Origin: Salegentibacter flavus
GTDB taxonomy: Bacteria; Bacteroidota; Bacteroidia; Flavobacteriales; Flavobacteriaceae
Length of the DNA stretch: 64,000 nt
Direction of reading: 5' to 3'
Assembly: GCF_900115145.1 (NCBI RefSeq)
Contig: NZ_FOVL01000001.1
Location: 186,001 to 250,000, forward strand
A program made the translations under genes and the position numbers. Numbering within the stretch: the stretch's first letter is position 1; each line of letters begins with the position of its first letter. The notes beneath the pieces are model-generated. The model searched no databases. It was not told the DNA's origin and was given only the letters and a program-made list of their open reading frames with translations. This document shows, one piece after another, positions 55,501-62,717 of this stretch.

Positions 55501-57303
55501 GGTAGGATTGAAAGTTCCGTTGGTTGGAGTTCCTGATGGCAATAAAGCTAGGTAGTATTTTCTAACTTCGTCATTGCTAGGGAATGTTTCCTGAACATCG
55601 GTTTCACAAACGATACCTACAAATGGTTCATCTGTAATAGGTTGTTCTGCTATTATAACTGTAAAGTTTAATATCTCGCAGGAATTTCCTAAATAAGAAA
55701 CAGTATAATTTCCTTCAGGATTTCCAGGATCCAAATCAGCAAAGGCTACTTCTAAAGCAGGATCAAAATCGCCATCCTCTGGAACTCCATCGAAATAAGG
55801 GGCGAATCTACTGGAAACTTCATTTAGCGCCTCCTCTGCTGTCATCCCTTGAAATTCAGAAGGATCGATATTTATTGTGATGTTTTCTTCATTTACCTCG
55901 TTCACTTCTAAAGTGAAGGTAGCTTCATCGGAACCATTAACACAGGAATTATCTTCATTTACAGAATAAGTTATAGTATAAGTTCCTTCTCCTTCAGCTG
56001 AAGGATTGAAAATTCCATCCTCAAAAGGAGCAGAAAATTCACCGGTTTTAATGGCGTCATCACTTAAAAAGCTGTAAAGGTCTAAATCTTCATCTTGAGT
56101 AACGCAATATTCAGCGGAATAATCATCACCTGCTTCGGCATCCTCAGCTGCGATTACGGAGATAGTAAGGTCCACTGAATCTGAACAGTCATTTTCACCA
56201 ATGGTATAGGTAGTAGTGAAATCACCTAGACCATCTGTATCATTTTGAAATTGACTTACCATTTGTGAAATACTCGGGCTGAAAGTTCCATCTGTCGGTA
56301 CTCCATTCTCTAATAAACTCAAATAGAAATTTTCAACTGCATTTTCTGAAGGGAAAGTATCCTGAACGTCCGTTTCACAAATAATTCCTGCGGCATCTGC
56401 ACCGGCATCAGGACCTTCTACAATAGTTACGGTCACCTCCGCTCTATCTGTAGCAGGAGTCTCACAAGGAGGGAAGATATCATTACGATCGTTCACGACC
56501 TGAGAGGCAAAATAATCTTCCCCATTAATTAGTTCAACATCATCTGCAAGAGGGCTACTTGAAGTAGCGCTTCTATACCATCTTATGGCCTGAGTGTTAT
56601 CTTCGGTGCCTGCGGCAACAAGATCTGCTACTGTTGCGCCTTCACAAAAAGTTTGAGTCGGTTCAGCAACTGGAGTAAGAGCTTCCGTAGGATTATATCC
56701 TACAGCAGCTCTAGTTGAAGGACATTCGCCGTCTACAGAAGATACCTGGGCAACATAATAGCTTTCTCCTGGGACTAATTCTTCCGTTCCTACGGCGATT
56801 TGCTCTCCAAATTCTGAAGTATAAACTACGATCGAATAGTTATTTCCAGCATCAACTGTAAACAAAGCTTCAAGATCATCCGCAGTAAAATTTGAAGATA
56901 AACAGGGTGATAAGGTAAAGTTGTTTTGTCCAGGGAATAATGAGTTGTCCGGAGTGTCGGCCGAAGTTACAGTAACTTCAACAGCAACACGGTTACAAAC
57001 TTCTGTAGTGCTTCCTACATAGTAAGTAGCTGTAGATAAAAGTTCATTAGGATCAATAGGCTGCGTGTCATTCACAGTATCAGCACTTTCAAAGATAGCG
57101 GTGTTTGTGCCACCGGTGCTTTTAATTTCATCTACTGTAGATAGGTAGCAGAAAAATTGTTGATTACCGGCTGTGCCAATATCATCATCGTCTACAGTGG
57201 CGCAATCGTTAGCTTGCCCAAACGAGGGCAAGGTTCCAATTAACATAACAAAGGCGAAAAGGAACCAATTCGTTCCCTTCCTCCCAAAAGTAAAATTTTG
57301 CAT
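52582..57303 (-). CDS. Giant surface protein with alternating repeats and CHU_C type B sorting domain
   Basis: 1573 residues. Signal peptide 1-30 (PSFGQ). Residues 31-295 form non-repeated Ig-like domains. About 298-1320 hold two alternating modules: A (CETDVQETFPS ... DGLGDFTTTYT) at about 298, 555, 723, 893 and 1069, and B (DLYSFLSDDAN ... GYFEGYEDGIFSPS) at about 387, 639, 811, 989, 1159 and 1240. Two Ig-like domains follow (1322-1478), then the gliding-type CHU_C domain (1479-1573, LYPEAITPNGDGRNDTF to KVYLSR). Strongly acidic and poor in Lys, as in other marine surface adhesins. Probably exported by type IX secretion with the adjacent SprF. Adhesive function is inferred. Confidence 0.93.
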   Translation of the reverse strand: MQNFTFGRKGTNWFLFAFVMLIGTLPSFGQANDCATVDDDDIGTAGNQQFFCYLSTVDEIKSTGGTNTAIFESADTVNDTQPIDPNELLSTATYYVGSTTEVCNRVAVEVTVTSADTPDNSLFPGQNNFTLSPCLSSNFTADDLEALFTVDAGNNYSIVVYTSEFGEQIAVGTEELVPGESYYVAQVSSVDGECPSTRAAVGYNPTEALTPVAEPTQTFCEGATVADLVAAGTEDNTQAIRWYRSATSSSPLADDVELINGEDYFASQVVNDRNDIFPPCETPATDRAEVTVTIVEGPDAGADAAGIICETDVQDTFPSENAVENFYLSLLENGVPTDGTFSPSISQMVSQFQNDTDGLGDFTTTYTIGENDCSDSVDLTISVIAAEDAEAGDDYSAEYCVTQDEDLDLYSFLSDDAIKTGEFSAPFEDGIFNPSAEGEGTYTITYSVNEDNSCVNGSDEATFTLEVNEVNEENITINIDPSEFQGMTAEEALNEVSSRFAPYFDGVPEDGDFDPALEVAFADLDPGNPEGNYTVSYLGNSCEILNFTVIIAEQPITDEPFVGIVCETDVQETFPSNDEVRKYYLALLPSGTPTNGTFNPTIDQMVTQFQNDADGLGDFTTTYTVNNESFELTIRIIPTIEANAGEGQTVTYCTGAGEQDLYALLSDDANEDGVFEGYEDGVFNPSVEGEGTYVITYSVTDEVACVTGTASATFTINVNEGDANAGSDNIAIVCETDVQETFPSVDEIRKYLLSMLDEGVDRTGTFSPTPAQLADIYQDDEDGLGDFTTTYTLQDGECSDSAELTIRVIEAIEANAGDDFATTFCSNEEDQDLYSFLSEDANANGYFEGYEDGIFSPSEQGAGVYDFNYVVDDSSACVEGEDTAAFSIEVFEAPNAGEDFAETICITEAEEMIANPQAALDWFNSIVDVEGVDQDGEFDPALSGLAADIIAYVNTPDSPSATFETTYTVSNDNCEDSANISLTINNLEEANAGENVELTFCVSQGDQNLYDYLSDGANPNGYFEDFDGTISPSELGEGTYTYTYIVDESVDCVTGEDSVEFTVEVIGDIFVGNDNQEFICNAEIVAGMFPTEASVRSFYLNMLDEGVSRDGTFSPSILDLMDAYNNDDNIGDFTTTYTLTEGECSASVDLTITVYESIPAEIDPIDDVTLCSIDDDQDMFSFLPEGADTNGYFEGYEDGMFSPSTTGAGEFEVTYTLDETSPCVTGEASATFTITVLETVTAGENMTANFCATDGEQDLYNFLDAEASTDGEFTYNDEVLVDGMFDASAMGAGSYDVTYTVEPINECGVATSILTVTVNEVPDAPAAPELDAFCAIEMATGADLPMAEGQTWYADADLTTMVAAEDVLEDGAYYLTVTSENGCESEATEVTVSVNDSPAPTISSTNLEFCDADNPTIAELTAEIVESGDITWYDSEDGTNALGTSTTLTSGTYYATLTGETGCESSQRLAVTVSVENCPILYPEAITPNGDGRNDTFIIENITNEYPNYSIEIFNRWGNVIYKGNASTPAWDGTSNQSGSFGDDVLPVGVYFYVIDFSDGSTEPKQGKVYLSR
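53344..56412 (-). repeat. Intragenic tandem/alternating repeat block in the giant surface protein gene
   Basis: Codes for residues about 298-1320, made of alternating modules of about 80-90 residues each. Modules share long near-identical strings (TFPS.., GLGDFTTTYT, FEGYEDG, GEGTY), with the first module of the array at 56412 and the last ending near 53344. One A position (residues 470-550) is a diverged variant lacking the CETDVQ motif. Such arrays gain or lose units by recombination. Confidence 0.85.
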
Positions 57304-57502
57304 AGGCTAGGTGTTAATTTTAAATATTAGATTATAAACTGATTTAAGTAGCACAAATATTAAAATTATTTTTAACATTGGCAGTCTTATTGTATGCTAG
57401 TTTAACAATAATTAGCATTAATAGGTCGTTTTGTGAAGTTGTTAGAATATCGGGACTTCAAAATTGTTACAATATTGTCTAAATTTAGGAAAATTTTAAT
57501 AT

Positions 57503-58381
57503 ATGGGCAGACTTTTTATAGGATTTTTTATGGCGTTCATCGTACTTCCATCTTTGACTATGGCCCAAAGGTCATTTGAAGATGGGGTGAATTTACTCAA
57601 AAATGGAGAAATTCAGCAGGCAAAGAATATTTTGCTCGAATTCAAGGAAAGGGAAGACGCTGTCGATTTATTAGGTGATATAGCCAGCTTTAATAAGAAT
57701 TGGGATAAAGCTATTGAATATTACCGCGATCTGGTAGACAGGGACCCTGATTCAGCCGAGTATAATTTTAAGTTAGGTGGTGCCCTTGGTATGAAAGCCC
57801 TCGAAGGTTCTAAATTTCAGGCAGCGCTCTTAGTCCCTGAAATGAAAAAATCATTGCTAACCGCTGCCGAGCTTGATCCTCAACATGTGGAGGTAAGACG
57901 TGTTCTGGTGGAATTTTACATGCAAATTCCTTCATTGCTCGGGGGTGGGAAAAATGCGGCTATGGAATATGTAAAAGAGCTGGAAGAGATCAATAAAGTA
58001 GAAGCCCACCTTGCCCGGGCATATATCTACAAAACTCAGGAGGAGTCGGAAGCGTTTCAGGAGGAGATTGGAAAGGCTATTACTGTCGCAGTGAGCAATC
58101 CTGGCCTTGTTGCCAGGAATCATGTCAATTATGAATTAGGGGAAAGAGCAGCGGTTTTAAATATTTATCCTGACAAAGCTTCAGGATTCCTGGAAAGATA
58201 TATTGCAGATTACGGGTATAAAGACCTGGAATCACCGGCCTTTGCTTATTTGCATTTGGCCCGAATCGAGGCCTCCCAAAATAATAGGGAAGAAGCACTT
58301 AAAAATATCAATTTGGCCCTTAATCATAAGGTTGTTTTTCCTGAGGCTGAAAAAGAAAAAATGCGAATTCTTCAAATGTAA
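57503..58381 (+). CDS. Secreted TPR-like repeat protein
   Basis: 292 residues: signal peptide (about 1-21, ending TMAQ), then helical repeats with TPR features (LLGDIASFNKNWDKAIEYYRDL, VDRDPDSAEYNFKLGGALG, AYLHLARIEASQNNREEALKN). The class is found in Bacteroidota as an uncharacterised periplasmic protein. It is divergent from the giant surface protein gene across 199 nt and is followed by the truncated Mur ligase gene after 54 nt. Function unknown; scaffolding is usual for TPR proteins. Confidence 0.85.
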   Translation: MGRLFIGFFMAFIVLPSLTMAQRSFEDGVNLLKNGEIQQAKNILLEFKEREDAVDLLGDIASFNKNWDKAIEYYRDLVDRDPDSAEYNFKLGGALGMKALEGSKFQAALLVPEMKKSLLTAAELDPQHVEVRRVLVEFYMQIPSLLGGGKNAAMEYVKELEEINKVEAHLARAYIYKTQEESEAFQEEIGKAITVAVSNPGLVARNHVNYELGERAAVLNIYPDKASGFLERYIADYGYKDLESPAFAYLHLARIEASQNNREEALKNINLALNHKVVFPEAEKEKMRILQM

Positions 58382-58435
58382 TTTTCCCTTATTCTTCAGG
58401 CTTAAATAATTATATTTGCAGCAAATTTCAGCTTT

Positions 58436-59359
58436 ATGAATCTGCACTTTATCGGGATTGGTGGAAGTGCAATGCACGACTTAGCCATTGCACTCCAGAA
58501 CAAAGGATATCAAATTAGTGGAAGCGATAATTCTATCGACGGTTCCTCAGAGCTCGTCCTGGAAAAACACCAGCTTTTTCCCAAAGAATCAGGCTGGTTC
58601 CCGGAGAAAATAACTACAAACCTAGACGCGGTAATCCTGGGGATGAAGGCCAAAACCGATAATCCTGAATTAAAACGCGCTCAAGAACTTGGCATAAAGA
58701 TATATTCCTTTCCTGAGTTTATGTTTGAATTATCACGGGATAAAACTCGTGTAGTTATCGCCGGGAGCCACGGTAAAACAACTCTTACAGCCATGGTTCT
58801 TCACGTGATGAAATATCATGGGAAAGAAGTGGATTATATGCTTGAGACACCGGTTTCCGGATTTGAAAATACCTTGAACCTTACCGAGGAAAACGATTTT
58901 ATAGTGATTGAAGGTGATGAATCTTCTGCCTCTGCAATAGATCGCCGACCTAAATTTCACTTATACCAGCCTAATATCGCCTTGCTAAGCGGGATTGCCA
59001 GAGAGCATATTGATGATTTTTCAGCTTCGGGAAATTACGTAGAGCAGTTTCAGATTTTTATTAATTCAATAGTAAATGGGGGGATCTTGGTGTATAACGA
59101 AGAGGATGAAAAGCTAAAGGAACTTGCCGAAAAAACTGAAAATCCCATAAGAAAACACCCATATTCCAGTCCAGAATATCATATAGAAGATGATACTTTT
59201 ATTCTTGATACACCTGAAGGGGAAATGCCTCTGGAATTTTCCAGAGCAGATAATATGAATAATCTCGGCGGAGCAAAATGGATATGCCAGCATATGGGGA
59301 TTGATGAAGATGATTTCTATGAAGCGATCATCGATTTCCAGGATGCTGTAAAGAATTAG
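58436..59359 (+). CDS. Mpl/MurC-type Mur ligase lacking the C-terminal domain
   Basis: 307 residues against about 450 for Mpl (UDP-MurNAc:tripeptide ligase). The N-terminal Rossmann domain (LHFIGIGGSAMHDLAIALQN) and the central ATPase domain with GSHGKTT (110-116) and IVIEGDESSASAIDRRPKFH are present. The protein stops at EAIIDFQDAVKN, right where the hinge to the third domain (amino acid/peptide binding, normally starting with a Ser-Lys-Arg hinge) should begin. Only 75 nt remain before radC, none of them coding the missing domain. Residues near IAREHIDDFSASGNYVEQF also differ from the usual pattern. It is either a decayed ligase or a repurposed UDP-MurNAc-binding ATPase. Confidence 0.85.
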   Translation: MNLHFIGIGGSAMHDLAIALQNKGYQISGSDNSIDGSSELVLEKHQLFPKESGWFPEKITTNLDAVILGMKAKTDNPELKRAQELGIKIYSFPEFMFELSRDKTRVVIAGSHGKTTLTAMVLHVMKYHGKEVDYMLETPVSGFENTLNLTEENDFIVIEGDESSASAIDRRPKFHLYQPNIALLSGIAREHIDDFSASGNYVEQFQIFINSIVNGGILVYNEEDEKLKELAEKTENPIRKHPYSSPEYHIEDDTFILDTPEGEMPLEFSRADNMNNLGGAKWICQHMGIDEDDFYEAIIDFQDAVKN

Positions 59360-59434
59360 GAGAATGATTCATAAGTAACTCAATTTCAGCCAAATTGTTA
59401 AGGATATAAAAGTATTTTTTATCTTTAACAGACG

Positions 59435-60136
59435 ATGGAAAACGAACAGCAAATGAATTTCAGCATTAAGCAATGGGCCGAAGACGATCGTCCCCGGGAA
59501 AAACTGCTTCAAAAAGGTAAATTAAGCCTTAGTGATGCCGAATTAATCGCTATTCTTATTGGTTCGGGCAGTCCTAATGAAAGTGCCGTTCAGCTCAGTA
59601 AACGTATCCTGGCTTCAGGAAAGAATAATTTAAGTGAATTGGGAAAGCTTTCCGTTCAACAGCTATGTAATTTTAAGGGGGTGGGACCGGCAAAAGCGGT
59701 TAGTATAATCGCTGCCCTGGAACTGGGACGCCGCCGACGTATCGAAGAAGCCCTTGAGCGAAAGAAAATAACCTCAAGCGCATCGGTTTTTGAATTAATG
59801 CAACCTGTAATTGGAGAACTCCCGCATGAAGAATTCTGGATCATTTATCTAAATAATTCCAATAAAGTAATTGAACAACTTCAACTCAGTAAAGGTGGAA
59901 TAACCGGTACCTTGGTAGATGTGCGCTTAACGCTAAAGAAAGCCCTGGAACTTTCGGCTACATCGCTTATTCTGGTGCATAACCATCCTTCTGGCACCTT
60001 ACTGGCCAGTGAACCCGATAAACAACTTACGAGAAAATTAAAGACCGCGGCTCAAAGTCTTGATATTAAAGTTCTGGACCATGTGATTGTAACCGAAAAC
60101 TCCTATTTTAGCTTTGCCGATGAAGGTGTGCTATAA
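59435..60136 (+). CDS. radC: RadC/JAB-domain protein
   Basis: 233 residues. An N-terminal helix-hairpin-helix type part (KLSLSDAELIAILIGSGSP, VQQLCNFKGVGPAKAVSII) is followed by an MPN/JAB domain with the metal motif HNHPSGTLLASEPD. Length and organisation are normal. RadC was named a DNA repair protein, but its biochemical role is unsettled. It lies 75 nt after the truncated Mur ligase and 9 nt before the deacetylase-like gene. Confidence 0.93.
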   Translation: MENEQQMNFSIKQWAEDDRPREKLLQKGKLSLSDAELIAILIGSGSPNESAVQLSKRILASGKNNLSELGKLSVQQLCNFKGVGPAKAVSIIAALELGRRRRIEEALERKKITSSASVFELMQPVIGELPHEEFWIIYLNNSNKVIEQLQLSKGGITGTLVDVRLTLKKALELSATSLILVHNHPSGTLLASEPDKQLTRKLKTAAQSLDIKVLDHVIVTENSYFSFADEGVL

Positions 60137-60145
60137 AACTTAGGA

Positions 60146-61435
60146 ATGCTTTTAATCTATACCCAGAAAATCACCCCAAGGATCATCTACATTTTTAAGC
60201 ATATTTGCACAAATATGCTGGGAATTTCAATTCGGTTTACTTCTAAGATTGAAGAGTTCATAGCGCATGATGGAATGAAACTTTCCTACGGAAAACAGGC
60301 CCTGGGCAACGAGCTCTTTATTCAGAATACCGGTTTGTTGATGGAGCAAGGACTTTCTGAAGTAGAGATTAAAGTTCAGCCCTGGGGAGATAGTTTTTGC
60401 TTTTTTCCTGCCACTGAAAAGAGTGATCTTCCTTTTGATATTTTTGCTGCTTCCTTTTATTTGTTAAGCAGGTATGAGGAGTATTTGCCGCACGTAAAGG
60501 ACGAGTACGGGCGTTTTCCAGCTTCTGAAAGTCTGGCAGAGCAGGAGGGTTTTCTTCAAAAGCCTGTGGTTGATGTTTGGGCCTATAAGTTCCGCGAAGT
60601 TCTTCAGCAGCGCTACCCTGATCTAAACGAAAAAAAACGGAGTTATTCTGTACAAAGTATTATCGCAGTAGAACATGCCTTTAGCTACCGGAACAAAGGT
60701 TTTGTAAGAAGTTTTGTTGGGATGCTAGTGGATCTTGTAAAACTTCAGTTCGGGAAGGTTCTGGATAGGATTCAGGTTTTATTGAGGCTCAAAAAAGATC
60801 CCTTCAATATTTTTGAAGACTTGATTTTACTTATAAAACAATACGATTTAAAGCTGATGTTTTTGTTTCAGCTGAGTGATTTTACGGTTCATGACCGCAA
60901 TATTAATCCCAACAGGATGCCGCTTAGATCTGTTATCAAGTATGTGGCAGATTATACAAAAGTTGGTTTACTTCTGGGTTATTATTCCTTGCGAAATATT
61001 AAAACCCTTAGAAAAGAAAAGCTCAGATTAGAAGAAATTGTTCATTCTCCCCTTCGAGCGGTTTTGAATAGCAAATATAACCTGAGTCTTCCCGAACATT
61101 ATAATAACTTGACCGAGCTGGAAATTCCCGAGGATTATTCTATGGGCTACCCCGAAACCCAGGGGTTTAGAGCCGGAACTTGCACACCCTTTTTGTTCTA
61201 TGATATCAACACGGAAGTTACTACGCCTTTAGAAATTCACCCTTACGTATTGAATTCAAATGTCCTGGAGGAGGAGCCAATCGGGAAAATGAAAAGTGAG
61301 GTTGCCAAAATGCTGCAGGAGGTGAAAGCGGTGGAGGGGAATTTTAATGCGGTATTTAAGAATCAGGATTTTTCTGATTATTCAGATAAAGAACTATATT
61401 ATTCATTTCTAAAACAGATCCATGAAATTAAATGA
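60146..61435 (+). CDS. Polysaccharide deacetylase-family protein with altered metal-site motifs
   Basis: 429 residues. The head MLLIYTQKITPRIIYIFKHI, LPFDIFAASFYLLSRYEEYLPH and the tail SMGYPETQGFRAGTCTPFLFYD match a Bacteroidota branch of the NodB-like family. The usual motif-1 Asp-Asp position reads IIAVEHAFSYRNKGF and the usual HPSY reads VGLLLGYYSLRN, so the metal-binding Asp and His are not recognisable. Catalysis is therefore doubtful; the loss may be shared by the whole clade. The gene overlaps the phosphatase gene downstream by 14 nt. Confidence 0.82.
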   Translation: MLLIYTQKITPRIIYIFKHICTNMLGISIRFTSKIEEFIAHDGMKLSYGKQALGNELFIQNTGLLMEQGLSEVEIKVQPWGDSFCFFPATEKSDLPFDIFAASFYLLSRYEEYLPHVKDEYGRFPASESLAEQEGFLQKPVVDVWAYKFREVLQQRYPDLNEKKRSYSVQSIIAVEHAFSYRNKGFVRSFVGMLVDLVKLQFGKVLDRIQVLLRLKKDPFNIFEDLILLIKQYDLKLMFLFQLSDFTVHDRNINPNRMPLRSVIKYVADYTKVGLLLGYYSLRNIKTLRKEKLRLEEIVHSPLRAVLNSKYNLSLPEHYNNLTELEIPEDYSMGYPETQGFRAGTCTPFLFYDINTEVTTPLEIHPYVLNSNVLEEEPIGKMKSEVAKMLQEVKAVEGNFNAVFKNQDFSDYSDKELYYSFLKQIHEIK

Positions 61436-62111
61436 TATAGAACATATTTACTTTGATCTTGACCACACCTTGTGGGATTTCGATAAGAATTCTGCCCTTG
61501 CTTTTGAGCAGATGTTCAGCAGAAGAAAAATCTCGCTTAAGATTGAGGATTTTCTAGAGGTTTATGTGCCGGTGAATTACAAATACTGGGAATTATACCG
61601 TGACAACCAGGTGAGCAAGGAAGATTTGCGCATTGGGCGATTGAAGGATAGTTTTGACCTGCTTAAAATGGAAACTTCAGCTAGAACCATTGAAGAGCTT
61701 TCAATAGAATACATAGAATTTTTACCCGAGAATAATCATTTGCTCGACGGAAGTGTGGAAATACTGAATTACCTTGAGGCTAATTACCAACTTCATATTA
61801 TTACTAACGGGTTTGAAGAGGTTCAGCATAAAAAGCTCCATAATTCCGGTATAAGTAAATTCTTTGCCACCGTAACCACTTCAGAAGAAGCCGGCGTGAA
61901 AAAACCTCATTCCCTAATCTTTGAAACTGCCTTAAACAAAGCCAGTGCCCTTCCTTCTAAAAGCCTTATGATTGGTGATAATCTTGTTGCCGATGTAAAA
62001 GGTGCCCAGGACTTTGGGATGAGTACTATTTACTTTGATTACTACCGTAAGAAAGAAAAAATTGATGGAAGACAAATTCAAACGTTAAATGAACTAAGAG
62101 ATTATCTTTAG
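61422..62111 (+). CDS. YjjG-family HAD phosphatase (noncanonical pyrimidine nucleotidase)
   Basis: 229 residues of the HAD fold. Motif I is IYFDLDHTLWDFDKN (Asp12 and Asp14), motif II is LHIITNGFEEVQ, motif III is GVKKPHSLIFE, and motif IV is LMIGDNLVADVKGAQDFG. The helical cap (about 20-95) is of the YjjG type. Such enzymes hydrolyse pyrimidine nucleotides, including noncanonical ones, as house-cleaning. The ATG at 61422 lies inside the end of the deacetylase-like gene. Confidence 0.9.
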   Translation: MKLNDIEHIYFDLDHTLWDFDKNSALAFEQMFSRRKISLKIEDFLEVYVPVNYKYWELYRDNQVSKEDLRIGRLKDSFDLLKMETSARTIEELSIEYIEFLPENNHLLDGSVEILNYLEANYQLHIITNGFEEVQHKKLHNSGISKFFATVTTSEEAGVKKPHSLIFETALNKASALPSKSLMIGDNLVADVKGAQDFGMSTIYFDYYRKKEKIDGRQIQTLNELRDYL

Positions 62112-62157
62112 TAATAATTGTTCATTAATTTCGTTAGGGGTTAGTGCCCCAAAACCA

Positions 62158-62715
62158 ATGCTGATGTCTTTAATCCCGGGAATAAATAAAGTTATCCTGT
62201 GTCTTGTTTGTTGCATGGCTCTAACCGGGTGCGTGAAGGACATTGATCTGGATCAGGCAGAGGAAATTGGTTTAAGCCCGGATATTGACGTAGACTTGCT
62301 TATTTATGATATTAGCGAAGATTATTTTTATCAGTCTGGGAATAATGTTTTTCAGCCGGTAATTCGGGACACGGTTCGCCTGGAATTTTTGGACGACGAT
62401 TATATCCAAAAAGACCTGACTGAAGTGGAGTTTTATTTCAGGCATATCAATACTTTTCCTCAGCGTTTCTCACATACTATAAAATTTCTTTCTAATGCTG
62501 GAAGAGAGCAGATTCTAATCCAATATGAAGTTGCACCGGGAAGTTTGAATAATCCTGTAGAGACAGATTATACCGAAATCATTGAGGAGAACCGTATACA
62601 TTTGGTTAGAAATTCCATACAAATGGTGATTGAATTGGAAGCACACCCAAATTCAGATGAATTTAAGGGAGAATTGAAATTCGCTTCAACGGGATTATTT
62701 AAGTTTGATTTTTAA
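62158..62715 (+). CDS. Lipoprotein of unknown function
   Basis: 185 residues. The signal peptide ends in a lipobox ALTGC (Cys near residue 25), so the mature protein would be lipidated. The mature part is acidic and beta-rich (IDVDLLIYDISEDYFYQS, YIQKDLTEVEFYFRHI), with no motif I recognise. ATG 62158 was taken; ATG 62164 is also possible. The DUF5723 gene starts 2 nt after its stop, so the two are likely translated together and work in the outer envelope. Confidence 0.8.
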   Translation: MLMSLIPGINKVILCLVCCMALTGCVKDIDLDQAEEIGLSPDIDVDLLIYDISEDYFYQSGNNVFQPVIRDTVRLEFLDDDYIQKDLTEVEFYFRHINTFPQRFSHTIKFLSNAGREQILIQYEVAPGSLNNPVETDYTEIIEENRIHLVRNSIQMVIELEAHPNSDEFKGELKFASTGLFKFDF

Positions 62716-62717
62716 AT

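Noticed and set aside
53344-56412. Periodic repeats considered as a CRISPR array or non-coding tandem repeat
   Set aside because: The period is about 250-500 nt, the frame stays open throughout, and the repeats are protein modules.
59360-59434. A frameshift as cause of the short Mur ligase
   Set aside because: The 75 nt before radC contain no continuation of the ligase in any frame, so the domain is absent rather than shifted.
62130-62152. GGGG/CCCC stem before the lipoprotein gene as a terminator
   Set aside because: The stem is only four pairs and no T-run follows.
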